Notes: generated by a model not told the origin, from the letters alone. DNA of 38,633 nucleotides from Nitrospira sp. (GCA_009594865.1 VOPT01000070.1:1-38633); one strand, 5' to 3'; counted from the stretch's first letter, positions 8,249 to 17,028 are shown. Numbers and translations are program-made.

Positions 8249-9247
8249 TTATTCCATGTGATAGGAAAAGGGCACATCCAGTTGGACTTTCGATTGCGCC
8301 ATTTGATGCTTCACCTTCAGGGGGAAGGCGTTGCGAACCATGTCAAGCGTGTGGCGATCCAGCACAGAATGCCCGGAGCTTTTCTCCAGGGACAGCTCCA
8401 ATAAGTGGACTGCCGCGCCTTGCTGTTCAATCGTGAGGCGAAGGATGACCCGCCCTTCCCAGCGGTTACGTTTGGCTTCGGGTGGATAACGCTTGCGTTG
8501 ATCCACTGACGACCAGATCTCTTGACCGAGCCATCCGAAATCCGCTTGGGCTTCGGGGCGAGCTTGCACGGCCCGGTGTTTCACGACTCGATGCTGTACT
8601 GTTTGGACCGAACGCTGAATAACTTCCTGTCGAACCTGTTGGGGCTCGTCAAGCGGAGCAGGGACTGATTCGACCGCCGCTGTCTCCGTGACTGGCTCTG
8701 CTGACGCGACGACTGGAGGTGCCGATACGTGCTGCACCATCGGCGTCGCTTCCTCGACAGCGGCGGTACTTTCGACAAAGGTCTGTACCACTTCAGGAGT
8801 CGGACTGACCGTCTCTTGAACGGTTGGAGTGATGGCTTCAACCCGCTGGGCGGTGACGTGCTGTACGGCTTGGGCCGTCTGCACGGGAACGCTTTCCTGA
8901 ACCGGCTGAAGCTGTTGAACCGGCTGCCGCTCTTGCACTGTCTGGACTTGCCGGACGACTGGTTCGGCCTTGGCCAACGGAACCTGCTTAGGTTTTGACG
9001 GGGTGACCGGCTGAGGCGTAGGGGGCGGCTGAGATTCTACAGGCGGTGCTGGAGCTGGTTCCGGCACAGGAGCGGGTGGTTGAACGACTGCCACGTTCCA
9101 TTTGAAGGTGGGCGGGGGCGGCGGTGGCATTTCCGCGAGGAGCACGACGGCCATGCCGATGAGCAGGCCGTGGATCGACATGGAGAAGGCCCAGCAGGCC
9201 GAGGTTCGCCCGCGCTGCGATGAGTCCAATGGCAGGGCCAGGCTCAT
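8249..9247 (-). CDS. tonB: TonB energy transducer with Gln/Val-rich spacer
   Basis: TonB carries proton-motive-force energy from ExbB/ExbD to outer-membrane receptors. The 332-aa protein has one N-terminal membrane anchor (about residues 19-40), then a polyproline stretch and FKWNV. The periplasmic spacer starts Pro-rich (PAPVPEPAPAPPVE) but changes to repeated VQ/PVQ units (QERQPVQQLQPVQESVPVQ) instead of the common Glu-Pro/Lys-Pro repeats. The C-terminal TonB domain (about 240-332) has RYPPEAKRNRWEGRVILRL and the SSGHSVLD segment. The ATG overlaps the exbD stop (ATGA), so the two are translationally coupled. A second TonB at 27972-28889 has a similar anchor region (F-x-WNV) and C-terminal domain. 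Confidence 0.92.
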   Translation of the reverse strand: MSLALPLDSSQRGRTSACWAFSMSIHGLLIGMAVVLLAEMPPPPPPTFKWNVAVVQPPAPVPEPAPAPPVESQPPPTPQPVTPSKPKQVPLAKAEPVVRQVQTVQERQPVQQLQPVQESVPVQTAQAVQHVTAQRVEAITPTVQETVSPTPEVVQTFVESTAAVEEATPMVQHVSAPPVVASAEPVTETAAVESVPAPLDEPQQVRQEVIQRSVQTVQHRVVKHRAVQARPEAQADFGWLGQEIWSSVDQRKRYPPEAKRNRWEGRVILRLTIEQQGAAVHLLELSLEKSSGHSVLDRHTLDMVRNAFPLKVKHQMAQSKVQLDVPFSYHME

Positions 9248-9618
9248 GACCGAACCACCTCCAGATTGACCTGCTGAAATCCCAGGCTGCGGATCTCGTC
9301 GACGACGGACACGAACCGGTCCAGTACCGTCACTCGATCGGCGCGCACCAGAACGGACGATTCGCGCGGGTGGGGATCGAGCAAGCCGCGCAATCCATCG
9401 AGGGGAACCGGCTGATTGTTCATAAAGAGCGCGCCCTCCGCGGTCAGAGTCACCACGAGCGGTACATCTTTGCGATCTGAAGCGGCCTGCGCCTTCGCCA
9501 GCTGAACGGGCACCTGCCCCGTCGTGATGAATGTGGCCGTGGTCAATACAATCACCAGCAGGACGAGCATGACGTCGACAAGGGGAATCACGTTGATCTG
9601 GTCGATATCACGTCCCAT
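9244..9618 (-). CDS. exbD: ExbD/TolR-family protein
   Basis: ExbD is the proton-channel partner of ExbB in the TonB motor. This 124-aa protein has one N-terminal membrane helix with the motif INVIPLVDVMLVLLVIVL, which includes the essential membrane Asp. The periplasmic domain ends with LVRADRVTVLDRFVSVVDEIRSLGF, typical of the family. It overlaps exbB by 11 bp and tonB by 4 bp, so the three genes form a tight unit. Length is slightly short but normal. Confidence 0.93.
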   Translation of the reverse strand: MGRDIDQINVIPLVDVMLVLLVIVLTTATFITTGQVPVQLAKAQAASDRKDVPLVVTLTAEGALFMNNQPVPLDGLRGLLDPHPRESSVLVRADRVTVLDRFVSVVDEIRSLGFQQVNLEVVRS

Positions 9619-10033
9619 GTTGAATCTTGAACTGCGTGATTAATTCAGTGACTCGCCGCCGGAGGATGTTGTTCAGCACGACACAGGGGATTGCCACCAA
9701 CAGGCCGACCGCCGTGGCCTTGAGCGCGAGGCTCAAGCCGACCATGATGGTCTGAACCGCCATGGTGCCGGACGACCCCATCGTGTGGAACGTCAACATG
9801 ATGCCGAGCACGGTTCCCAACAAGCCGATGTAGGGAGCATTCGCCGCCACCGTTCCGATCACGACCAAGCGCTTCGTCAGGACCACTTCGAATTCCTCTT
9901 CGGAGCGGTATCGCCTGAGATCGATACGCCGATAGAAGACCCAGCGCTCTGCGGCCACTGCCATGGCCCAAAGGCTCAGAGCCAGCAGCAGGCCGATAAT
10001 CCCGTAATCCACGATGTGCTTAAGACTGTCCAC
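9608..10033 (-). CDS. exbB: ExbB/TolQ-family proton channel protein
   Basis: ExbB forms the pentameric proton channel around ExbD. The 141-aa protein is of the short type, with three hydrophobic helices at about residues 10-28, 65-85 and 92-122. The conserved block NAPYIGLLGTVLGIMLTFHTMG and the following GLSLALKATAVGLLVAIP are diagnostic of ExbB/TolQ. Translation starts at GTG (10033), with AAGGA about 11 bases upstream. It is the first gene of the exbB-exbD-tonB-unknown-MFP-RND operon; the promoter must lie in the 242-bp gap to the ZIP gene. Confidence 0.93.
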   Translation of the reverse strand: MDSLKHIVDYGIIGLLLALSLWAMAVAAERWVFYRRIDLRRYRSEEEFEVVLTKRLVVIGTVAANAPYIGLLGTVLGIMLTFHTMGSSGTMAVQTIMVGLSLALKATAVGLLVAIPCVVLNNILRRRVTELITQFKIQHGT

Positions 10034-10157
10034 TTGCGCAAATCCTTACTGCTTGAAGGCTGTATAAATCTGGCAACAAACCGTATGACGCAGATACGGC
10101 TACTATAGATGACGTATGAGATGGTAAAGTCTGCACTGCGTCGAGAATAAAAATATA

Positions 10158-10173
10158 AACGATGTAAATCATT
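10158..10173. promoter_or_regulatory. Weak candidate Fur operator upstream of exbB
   Basis: The minus-strand sequence AATGATTTACATCGTT is an imperfect palindrome matching 10 of 16 positions of the Fur-box core AATGATAATCATTATC, in an AT-rich patch about 125 bp before exbB. The match is much weaker than the sites at 29507 and 30334, so this is a suggestion only. Confidence 0.28.
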
Positions 10174-10275
10174 TAGTTAGTTGTCATCTCTCGTCTTATG
10201 GTTGAGGGAGTGAGGGCGGGCAAACATCACTCGGCCTGGAAAAAGACCTGTCGTTTGTCTTTCACGTATCCTGGT

Positions 10276-11028
10276 CTAGGATTTCAGTCCGCCGACCACG
10301 AGCAGAAACTTTGCGGTTAAGAACATGAGCGCAATTCCGGCCCATATCCCATAAACCATAAAGATCTTGCGCGTCGCCGTATAGGTCGTCGCGACCAAGG
10401 CGCACACGACATACAGAAGGGATCCGGCAGCCAGGGCAAACCAAAGGATCGTGAAGTAAGGCGACAGGATAAATCCGCTGAGCAGGGTGCCGAGACAGGT
10501 CGGCAGTGCCGCGATGGCACCCAGGCCAAAAACGTCCTTGGTAGAAATAGGTGCATGTCCCGCGGCGCCGACGATGCCGAACCCTTCAGTCCCGTTGTGC
10601 AAGGCAAAGCCAGCCACGAGTAGCCAGCTCAACGTCCACTCTCCGTGGGCATAACTCGCTCCAATGGCAAGCCCCTCACCGAAATTGTGGAGGCCGATGC
10701 CGGCCGCAATCACATACGGCAGGGACAGCAGTCGGTCCACGCGCCGGCCTTTGCCTAATTGCCGTTCTTCTAACAAGGCAGGTACGACGAATCCGAGAAA
10801 CAGACTCCCCAGAAAGACGACCCATGACAGGGGATCGCGAGCGCCCGTCAATTCCTCGGACTCATGCATGAGATCGAAGAACAGAAACACCAGGACGCCT
10901 GTCGCAACGCCGATCAATGCGCGTTCCCACGACCGGCTGATGGTGCGGTGAATCACCATCGCGGTCGTGATTCCCAGATACACCGGTATCACTCCGGCCG
11001 CTAACCCGAGTCCGATCAGTTCCAGCAT
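10276..11028 (-). CDS. ZIP-family divalent metal transporter
   Basis: ZIP proteins carry Zn2+, Fe2+ or Mn2+ into the cytoplasm. This 250-aa protein is almost entirely hydrophobic, with about eight membrane helices. The signature metal-site motifs are present in two neighbouring helices: GIGLHNFGEGLAIG and GFALHNGTEGFGI, both His-Asn-x-x-Glu-Gly. The ATG at 11028 follows AGGAAGATAGATCCT. It lies upstream of exbB on the same strand, with a 242-bp gap, so it is probably a separate transcription unit. Metal preference cannot be read from sequence; the surrounding iron genes make Fe(II) an attractive guess (inference). Confidence 0.88.
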   Translation of the reverse strand: MLELIGLGLAAGVIPVYLGITTAMVIHRTISRSWERALIGVATGVLVFLFFDLMHESEELTGARDPLSWVVFLGSLFLGFVVPALLEERQLGKGRRVDRLLSLPYVIAAGIGLHNFGEGLAIGASYAHGEWTLSWLLVAGFALHNGTEGFGIVGAAGHAPISTKDVFGLGAIAALPTCLGTLLSGFILSPYFTILWFALAAGSLLYVVCALVATTYTATRKIFMVYGIWAGIALMFLTAKFLLVVGGLKS

Positions 11029-11265
11029 AGGATCTATCTTCCTAGAGACATCTCGTGAGTCGTATCGGCGAAGAACGGGTGCGCCGCAAGCGTCAGGTTG
11101 TGAAGCCGTCTCGCAGCCTGACTGGGAGAAAAATTTGCGATATTACCTGACGGCTGAGGAAATACCATATCAAACCCAGGAGTCGAGGGGTGGCCGCGCG
11201 AGCCAGGTCAACCTCCGGAGAACGTCGAAGATCTGGATCAGGTGACAACGGCAAGAAGACTCGCG

Positions 11266-11430
11266 TCAGCGCCGCGGGCTCGACGAAGACGAGGCATTGC
11301 GGGCCTTCATGAGCGAGGCGAGGGTGTCTTTGGTCGCCCCGCAGTTGATGCAGCGCCATTTGGCTTCTTTGGCATAAAAATCCAGTACTCGCTCAATGAT
11401 CATGTATCCGCCGCATTTGAGACAATTCAT
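11266..11430 (-). CDS. Small zinc-ribbon protein
   Basis: A 54-residue protein with two CxxC knuckles, MNCLKCGGYM and WRCINCGATKD, about 22 residues apart, which together would hold one zinc ion. I chose the ATG at 11430 because GAAAGGAG precedes it; an in-frame start at 11460 would add ten residues without a clear ribosome-binding site. The tail is Ser/Arg-rich. The role is unknown: a small nucleic-acid- or protein-binding zinc ribbon. It lies about 240 bp upstream of the ZIP transporter on the same strand. Confidence 0.72.
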   Translation of the reverse strand: MNCLKCGGYMIIERVLDFYAKEAKWRCINCGATKDTLASLMKARNASSSSSPRR

Positions 11431-11460
11431 TGGCCGCTCCTTTCTCGTACTGTAGGTCAT

Positions 11461-11768
11461 TCTGACAAACGGATCGTGGCTTCGTCGTATGCTGGTTGGC
11501 GAGCATCAGTGCTGCGACTTTCCGGTCGCGCTTGTGGTTGTTGTCCGTCTGCTATTGGATCAAGCACCCGTCAGTAAAGAGGAATGGAGCCGAACGGGGG
11601 TATTACGTCCGGCTCCCTCCACGTTGCCCGGCGCCTTCGTGAAGGGGCGGGGCATTCTGTCGATAGGCTCGCTGCGACAAGGGTTCTATCTAACAAGACG
11701 TACGATGCCGCGTGAATCGCACCATGCTCAATTGCCATGATGGGAATTGTATCGGCTCGAAAGTCCAG
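11461..11768. other. Gene-free stretch with one hairpin
   Basis: I see no supported gene between the zinc-ribbon gene and the lipoprotein gene. The stretch holds a possible terminator hairpin (11586-11616) for the receptor 1 operon and presumably the promoter of the zinc-ribbon gene, which I cannot place. Confidence 0.5.
11586..11616 (-). terminator. Possible terminator hairpin after the receptor 1-lipoprotein operon
   Basis: GGAGCCG (11586-11592) pairs with CGGCTCC (11610-11616). On the minus strand it is followed by a pyrimidine-rich stretch but not a clean T run. It lies about 150 bp beyond the lipoprotein gene. Confidence 0.3.
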
Positions 11769-12026
11769 TTACATCTGAGAACCGGTCGGTTTCGGCGGAA
11801 GGTCTTCGACGAAGCGATATCCCTTCGAGTGCATGCAGCCGCTCAAGTTGACGCCTCCTGCCATGGTGTCCTTGTTATGTTCCTGCCCCGAGAGCACCTC
11901 CGCCTTGCATTGCTCCCAGTCTTCTTGCGTGTGGGTTTCAGTCTTGCCCTCTTGCGTCCACCGGCCCTCGGCACAGGCGGACAGGAGCGCGAGGAGAATG
12001 CCTGCCGCGATCAAAATCAACGGCAT
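11769..12026 (-). CDS. Small lipoprotein
   Basis: The 85-aa protein has a short lipoprotein signal peptide ending in the lipobox LLSAC (Cys18). The mature part is about 68 residues, hydrophilic, with two further cysteines (EQCKAEV and LSGCMHSKGYRFVE). The Cys-Met-x-x-Lys-Gly-Tyr pattern is common in small outer-membrane lipoproteins of unknown function. It begins 4 bp after the stop of receptor 1, so the two are co-transcribed and it may assist that receptor (inference). Confidence 0.78.
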   Translation of the reverse strand: MPLILIAAGILLALLSACAEGRWTQEGKTETHTQEDWEQCKAEVLSGQEHNKDTMAGGVNLSGCMHSKGYRFVEDLPPKPTGSQM

Positions 12027-12030
12027 GGTC

Positions 12031-14598
12031 TTAAAACCTCAACCCGACGGTGGCTAACACAGTTCGGGGCTCACCGAAGAAGAACTGATTCGAACCGTTG
12101 TACGAGGTAGCGACGTAGCGCTGATCCAAAAGATTTCTCACGTTGAGTGCCAGATGCATACTTCGTGCGCCCAGCCAGTTTCCTTTTTGCATGTCATGGT
12201 TGTAGTAGAGCGCCGCATCGGCGCGGATGTAACCCGGCATTTCGGTTTGGTCTCCGAAGATGGAGGCATTGCGGCCAGTGTATGCAAACAATCCGCCGCC
12301 GATGCCGAATCCCTGCAGCATCCCTTCTTGAATGTGATAAGTCGACCACAGGGTGAACTTGTTATAGGGCACGTTGGCTAACCGTTTGGCGACCAGGGAC
12401 AGATCGTTATCCTTGGTCACTTCCGCGTCGGTGTAGGCATACCCGGTGACGAGGTTCCATCCTGGCGTGAGCTGCGCAGTCACATCCAGCTCAATGCCTC
12501 GGCTGCGTTGCTCCCCCGTCTGCACGGCGAATCCCTGCAGCGCCAGGGCCGGATCGGGATTCGGCGTGACGAGGTTTTCGCGGGTTAGATGGAACCAGGC
12601 CAAGGTGGCTGAGACGCGATTGTCGAAGAAGAACGTTTTTATGCCGATCTCGTACTGCGTCGAACGCTCCGGCTTGAACAACTCGCCGTTGGGATTGAAG
12701 GAGGAGGCTGAACTCGGCTGGAACCCCTTGGTCCAGGATGTATAGAGAGACACCGGCTCGACTGGCTGGTAGACGATGCCCAAGCGAGGACTGACGGCGT
12801 GGCTGTCAGAGGTGTTTTGCGGTCCACCAGCCGACTGTAAGAACTGGTGCACGTAATCGAACCGGAGCCCACCCGTGAATTTCAGATTGGGCAGAATCGT
12901 GACTTGATCTTGGAGGTAGACGGCCGCCGTCTTGTTGTCGGCTCTGTTGCTCACGCGATTCCCATCGAAGGGCAGCGGCGCCAAGCCGTAATCCGGCGCG
13001 TAGAGGTCCAGCGGTGGGGCGCCGGCTGCAGTAAAGATGAATTGATCGGTTTTTTCCTGCCGCAATTCGATGCCGGTCAGGAGGGTATGGTCCATCTCCA
13101 GGACACGAAAGTGGCCGACGAGATTCGTGATCATCGAATTGGCATGCCGGCGGGCTACGCCAGGTTGGAGGACCTGGAAGCGCTGTATGGTTCGGAAGTC
13201 CGGCTCCAAAATTCCTGCATAACCAGCATAGAGATTGTTCCGGTCATCTTCCACGATCGTGTGCCGGAACGCGTTGCGGACAGACCACTTGTCGTTAAAC
13301 TGGTGCGTGAGGTCGTAGCCGAAACGATAGGATGTGCGATTGAGTGTGCTGAAGTCACCGAGCGTCGTGGAGCGATTACGCGGGATGGGTCCGTTGGGGT
13401 TCGGTAGAAACGTGCCCTCGGCGGGCAAGCCGTAGGGATCGTTGCTCCAGCGGCGCAGGTAGTCGGCATCGACGGTGAGCGTGGTGCGTGAGCTCATGAG
13501 CCAGGTGATGCTCGGCGCGATGGCCGCCAAGTCTCGATTGGCGTAATCCATGAAACTGCCGGCCTTCTGCCCCGCAACGTTGATGCGATACAGAACCGTC
13601 TTGGCGGCATTCAGCGGGCCGGTGGCGTCAAGTTCCGAGCGGTGGAAATGAAAGTTCCCCAGGGTGACGTTCGCCGAATAGGACGCGTTCGGCAGAGCCT
13701 TGTTGGTCACGATGTTGATGATGCCCCCGGGATCTCCCTGTCCATAGAGAACCGCAGCGGGGCCTTTGAGCACTTCCAACCGGCGGATGTTGTAGGTGTC
13801 GGAAGCCGTGAACTGCGCGAATGGATCGAGCAGGCCGTTGCGGAAATAGCTGCGGTCAGTGGCTGTGAAGCCCCGGATGATCAGCGAGTCGTAGAGGGAA
13901 GCCGCGGACTCCGTGGCGTTGATGCCGGAGATATTTTCCAGCGTGTTTTGCAGGCGGAACGTGCGCTGCTCTTCGATGACCTTGCGCGTGATGACTTGAA
14001 TCGATTGCGGCACGTCGCGAATCGGGGTGTCGGTTCTTGTCGCTGAAATGGCCTCATCGGCCACGTACGTCTGGGTATCGTCTTCTCGTTCACGGACGTC
14101 TTTGACGACAATCTCGGGAACCTTCACCGACTTTTGTGCGGCGGGTCGAGGCGAGGTCTCTGGCGACGCTTCCGTCGCGAGTCCAGACGCACTGGCCGCA
14201 GACATGGATTGAGGGGCGGACAATCGTTCGAGTGTGATGCTGCCCGAGGATGTGGTGCGGGCGCTGAGACCCGTGTCCTTCAGGAGAATGTGCAGAGCCT
14301 CTGTGGGAACGAGGTCGCCCGACACTCCTTGAGTCAGGAGGTCGTGCGTCATGGCTGCATCGAACAACAGTTCAGTCTGTGCCATGGAGGAAAACTGCAG
14401 TAGGGCGGATGAGAGAGACTGGGGCGCAATGTCGAATCTCTGCGGAGAGGCTACGGAGCTCTCGGGTTCCTGAGCAGATATCATTGAAGCCGGGTGAAGC
14501 ATCAGCAGGCTGAGGAACAGGAACGTGCAGGCGCGACGGCGCCTCTGCAGCATGCGAACGGAGTAGTATTGGTATCCGGCAAATCGGAACGCAAACAT
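12031..14598 (-). CDS. TonB-dependent siderophore receptor with signalling domain (receptor 1)
   Basis: An outer-membrane beta-barrel that imports ferric chelates and signals to FecR. The 855-aa precursor has a signal peptide (cleavage near residue 42), an STN signalling domain (about 54-125, starting FDIAPQSLSSALLQF), a TonB box (PEIVVKDV, 161-168) and a plug with RDVPQSIQVITRKVIEEQ and VLYGQGDPGGIINIVT. The 22-strand barrel ends in Phe (LATVGLRF). The GQGDPGG plug motif is typical of FpvA/FhuE-type siderophore receptors. The start has AAGGA upstream. It follows fecR 1 by 104 bp and forms module 1 with fecI, fecR and the lipoprotein. The actual ligand is unknown. Confidence 0.92.
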   Translation of the reverse strand: MFAFRFAGYQYYSVRMLQRRRRACTFLFLSLLMLHPASMISAQEPESSVASPQRFDIAPQSLSSALLQFSSMAQTELLFDAAMTHDLLTQGVSGDLVPTEALHILLKDTGLSARTTSSGSITLERLSAPQSMSAASASGLATEASPETSPRPAAQKSVKVPEIVVKDVREREDDTQTYVADEAISATRTDTPIRDVPQSIQVITRKVIEEQRTFRLQNTLENISGINATESAASLYDSLIIRGFTATDRSYFRNGLLDPFAQFTASDTYNIRRLEVLKGPAAVLYGQGDPGGIINIVTNKALPNASYSANVTLGNFHFHRSELDATGPLNAAKTVLYRINVAGQKAGSFMDYANRDLAAIAPSITWLMSSRTTLTVDADYLRRWSNDPYGLPAEGTFLPNPNGPIPRNRSTTLGDFSTLNRTSYRFGYDLTHQFNDKWSVRNAFRHTIVEDDRNNLYAGYAGILEPDFRTIQRFQVLQPGVARRHANSMITNLVGHFRVLEMDHTLLTGIELRQEKTDQFIFTAAGAPPLDLYAPDYGLAPLPFDGNRVSNRADNKTAAVYLQDQVTILPNLKFTGGLRFDYVHQFLQSAGGPQNTSDSHAVSPRLGIVYQPVEPVSLYTSWTKGFQPSSASSFNPNGELFKPERSTQYEIGIKTFFFDNRVSATLAWFHLTRENLVTPNPDPALALQGFAVQTGEQRSRGIELDVTAQLTPGWNLVTGYAYTDAEVTKDNDLSLVAKRLANVPYNKFTLWSTYHIQEGMLQGFGIGGGLFAYTGRNASIFGDQTEMPGYIRADAALYYNHDMQKGNWLGARSMHLALNVRNLLDQRYVATSYNGSNQFFFGEPRTVLATVGLRF

Positions 14599-14619
14599 GG
14601 GTCATCCTTTCCGTCGTAA

Positions 14620-14634
14620 TGCGAAATGTCACAG
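14620..14634 (-). promoter_or_regulatory. Shared TGTGA-ATTTCGC motif upstream of receptor 1
   Basis: Minus strand CTGTGACATTTCGCA, about 22 bp before the start codon. It resembles CGTGTGAATTTTGCT before receptor 2 and CGTGTGAATTTCGCT before receptor 3. It could belong to an ECF promoter or a shared leader; function unproven. Confidence 0.3.
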
Positions 14635-14702
14635 TAACCGATCACGGTCCATTCACTACGACGGACGAATGACAAGAAAGGTCTACTGCAAAATGCTGGG
14701 AG

Positions 14703-15704
14703 TTAAGATTTTTCGGGGCGGGACCGGTAGAAGAGATAGATGCGATCGGCGATGCTGACGATGCGGACCGGAAGACTTTCCTCCAGGGCAGGGAGGAAGC
14801 GATCCAAACGATCGGTATCAAACGAGCCAGTGACCAACAGCTCGTTCAGGGAGGGATCTCGCAAAAAGACGAGACGACCGGATCGATAGCGAGACAGTTC
14901 AGCCAGGACGACAGGCAGCGGATCATGGTCGAACATCAACCGGTGACGCCGCCAGGCCAACGTGCGGGTCATGTCAGTCTGCTCCACAGACCCCAGCCAT
15001 TGGTTGTGATGATACTGAATCCGTTCCCCCGCAAGCACGTCCACGGAAGCATCGGATTCCAACATGACCTTGACGCCATGTTCGGCTACGGTGACGGTGG
15101 TGTGATCACGTTCGGTGCGAACATTGAAGGCCGTTCCTAAGGCGCGAATCACAGCGTGATCAGCCGTGACTTCGAACGGGCGGCTGGAATCGAGCGCTAC
15201 AGTGAAGAACGCCTCTCCTCGATGGAGTGTCAGACGACGGGCGTCATCCGTCATGGTGATCGATAGTGCGCTGTCGGTGTTGAGCTGCACCGTTGAGCCG
15301 TCGGAGAGCGCAACGGTACGCTGCTCTCCCATCGCTGTGCGGTAGTCGCCGACCGGAAGCCAGGCAACTGCGAGCCAGGCGCCGATGGCGGCGACGAGTA
15401 GAATGGATGCGGCCAAAGCCGAGAGCCGCTTCCATGGCAAGATCGGACGCGTCGATGCGCCGGCTGACTCCTGGGGCAGGCATCGATCCAGCTCACGGAT
15501 ATCGTCCGCGCTCAAGCCATCCAACGCGCGCCAAAATTGTTCGGCCTCACGATAGGCGGCGGGATGGGTCGGATCCTCGGACAGCCACTCGGCAAACAGC
15601 CGACGCTCGTCGGCTGTGACGGTCCCGGTTTCCATCCGGACCAGCCAGGCCGATGCGGTTGACGCGAGAGTGTTGGGGTCTGATGTACCCATCGAATGGG
15701 TCAT
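14703..15704 (-). CDS. FecR-family anti-sigma/sigma regulator (module 1)
   Basis: FecR proteins span the inner membrane, sense the receptor's periplasmic STN domain and control the partner sigma factor. This 333-aa protein has a cytoplasmic N-terminal domain with the AxxWLVRMETG and FAEWLSEDPTHPAAYREAEQFW signatures (about 15-63). One membrane helix (about 95-115) is followed by the FecR domain (QRTVALSDGSTVQLNTDSAL to HGVKVML, about 127-215). A C-terminal STN-like domain (about 250-327) completes it. It lies between fecI 1 (105 bp upstream) and receptor 1 (104 bp downstream). Confidence 0.92.
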   Translation of the reverse strand: MTHSMGTSDPNTLASTASAWLVRMETGTVTADERRLFAEWLSEDPTHPAAYREAEQFWRALDGLSADDIRELDRCLPQESAGASTRPILPWKRLSALAASILLVAAIGAWLAVAWLPVGDYRTAMGEQRTVALSDGSTVQLNTDSALSITMTDDARRLTLHRGEAFFTVALDSSRPFEVTADHAVIRALGTAFNVRTERDHTTVTVAEHGVKVMLESDASVDVLAGERIQYHHNQWLGSVEQTDMTRTLAWRRHRLMFDHDPLPVVLAELSRYRSGRLVFLRDPSLNELLVTGSFDTDRLDRFLPALEESLPVRIVSIADRIYLFYRSRPEKS

Positions 15705-15809
15705 GGTAGCGCCATAGCTGCGGCCTTGTCACGTTGTCGACTCGACCGTTCCCTCCATAAGAGGAGACGCGTCACAGTGGGTAAACATCCATGCGGCAGC
15801 GGCAATCGG

Positions 15810-16322
15810 TTAGGGCTCGTCGAGCCGGCTGCGACAAAAGTCGACCGCCTTGATCATGTGCTTGACGACCGTGCTCTGAGCAATGCCGAGTTTGGTCGCC
15901 ACTTCCGCGTGAGTTAAATGGTGAAATTTGATGAGCAGAAATACCTGGCGGCACTTCGGAGGCAGTTCCTCAATAGCCCGTGTCAGGCGCGCGACCTGCT
16001 GCTTCGACCACACGACTCTTTCAATGGAAGGACCCTGGTCCGCCTGATCGAGCGGGCGCTCAGGATCGTCCAGTGTCATCGTGTCCCGATGTTGCTGGCG
16101 ACGGTGATGATCAATCAATAAATTCGTGGCCACTCGGAAGAGAAACGCGCGCGGATTGCCGAGGACTTCGCCTGGCTTGTTCTGAAGCACCCGAAGGAAC
16201 GTGTCCTGCACGAGGTCTTTCGCTGTGTCGACGCACCCCAAGCGGCGGGCGAGAAACTGCTGCAGATCCGGCGCGTGCTCGCGGACCAATGCCGACAGGT
16301 CGTGCTGTGTTACTTCCGACAT
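15810..16322 (-). CDS. FecI-type ECF sigma factor (module 1)
   Basis: A 170-aa extracytoplasmic-function sigma factor expected to transcribe receptor 1 when its FecR is activated. Region 2 shows KDLVQDTFLRVLQ and NPRAFLFRVATNLLIDHHRR. Region 4 shows IEELPPKCRQVFLLIKFHHLTHAEVATKLGIAQSTVVKHMIKA, the FecI-type helix-turn-helix. Its start region is divergent from fur, with about 208 bp between them. I found no convincing Fur box there. Confidence 0.93.
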   Translation of the reverse strand: MSEVTQHDLSALVREHAPDLQQFLARRLGCVDTAKDLVQDTFLRVLQNKPGEVLGNPRAFLFRVATNLLIDHHRRQQHRDTMTLDDPERPLDQADQGPSIERVVWSKQQVARLTRAIEELPPKCRQVFLLIKFHHLTHAEVATKLGIAQSTVVKHMIKAVDFCRSRLDEP

Positions 16323-16530
16323 GGATTCCTGTCGTGTTTCCTGACGACCCTGCGATTCATGCGCCGGATAGTAAGTGGAAGACGGCCTGAAAGGGAATGC
16401 TCATCTTCCCGATCTATTCGGCCCTAGCGTGCTTTCCGGGTATGGAGAGTGCCGACTCGTACGTCTTAACTATGGAGAGGCGGTCAGACGGCATGTCTGC
16501 TCCAACCGACAACTCAGGAGAATCAGCTGA

Positions 16531-17028
16531 ATGAAAGTGGTGACGATGCTGTCCCGCGCCGACCGGCAGGATCGGCGATTGGATGAGGGAATCGAACGGA
16601 TTCGAACGAGTTTCGGCCGAACACGGCTGAACTGGAGCCTCCAGCGAGAACGGATCGTTCAAGCCTTTTTGCAAGGGGAGCACATCACGATCCGCGAGTT
16701 ATATAGCCGACTCAATCGGCAGGGCCATCGTGCGCCCCTGAACACGATTTACCGGACGATGCGGGTGTTGTGCGAAAAAGGCTTCGCGCAGGCTCGTCGA
16801 TTCGGCGACGAAACGCAGTACGATATTCTGTTCGCGAAAGGCGATCACGATCACCTGATCTGCACCGGGTGCGGGCACATCGTCGAGTTCGAGGATCCGA
16901 CCATCGAACGGCTGCGGAAGCAGGTCGCTGAGGCCAATGGATTTCACCTGACCGCGCAGAATCTGGAACTGTATGGACTCTGTGCCGGCTGTCGCGCGGC
17001 CAGCGCAGGCCTGATGCCTCGGCTCTAA
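16531..17028 (+). CDS. fur: Fur-family ferric uptake regulator
   Basis: Fur binds Fe(II) and represses iron-uptake genes. The 165-aa protein has an N-terminal winged helix (about 36-100, with HRAPLNTIYRTMRVL as recognition region) and a dimerisation domain. Metal ligands are visible: HDH at 106-108, and two zinc CxxC pairs, CTGC (111-114) and CAGC (151-154). The N-terminal extension of about 30 residues before the winged helix is long for Fur, and an internal Met (residue 6) is an alternative start; AGGAG precedes the ATG. It is divergent from fecI 1 and its stop overlaps the PepSY gene's stop. It is the obvious candidate to bind the Fur boxes in module 3. PerR or Zur function cannot be excluded. 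Confidence 0.88.
   Translation: MKVVTMLSRADRQDRRLDEGIERIRTSFGRTRLNWSLQRERIVQAFLQGEHITIRELYSRLNRQGHRAPLNTIYRTMRVLCEKGFAQARRFGDETQYDILFAKGDHDHLICTGCGHIVEFEDPTIERLRKQVAEANGFHLTAQNLELYGLCAGCRAASAGLMPRL

Noticed and set aside
16393..16410. Palindrome GGGAATGCTCATCTTCCC between fecI 1 and fur, considered as a Fur box
   Set aside because: Only the outer GGGAA/TTCCC arms pair; the match to the Fur consensus is poor.
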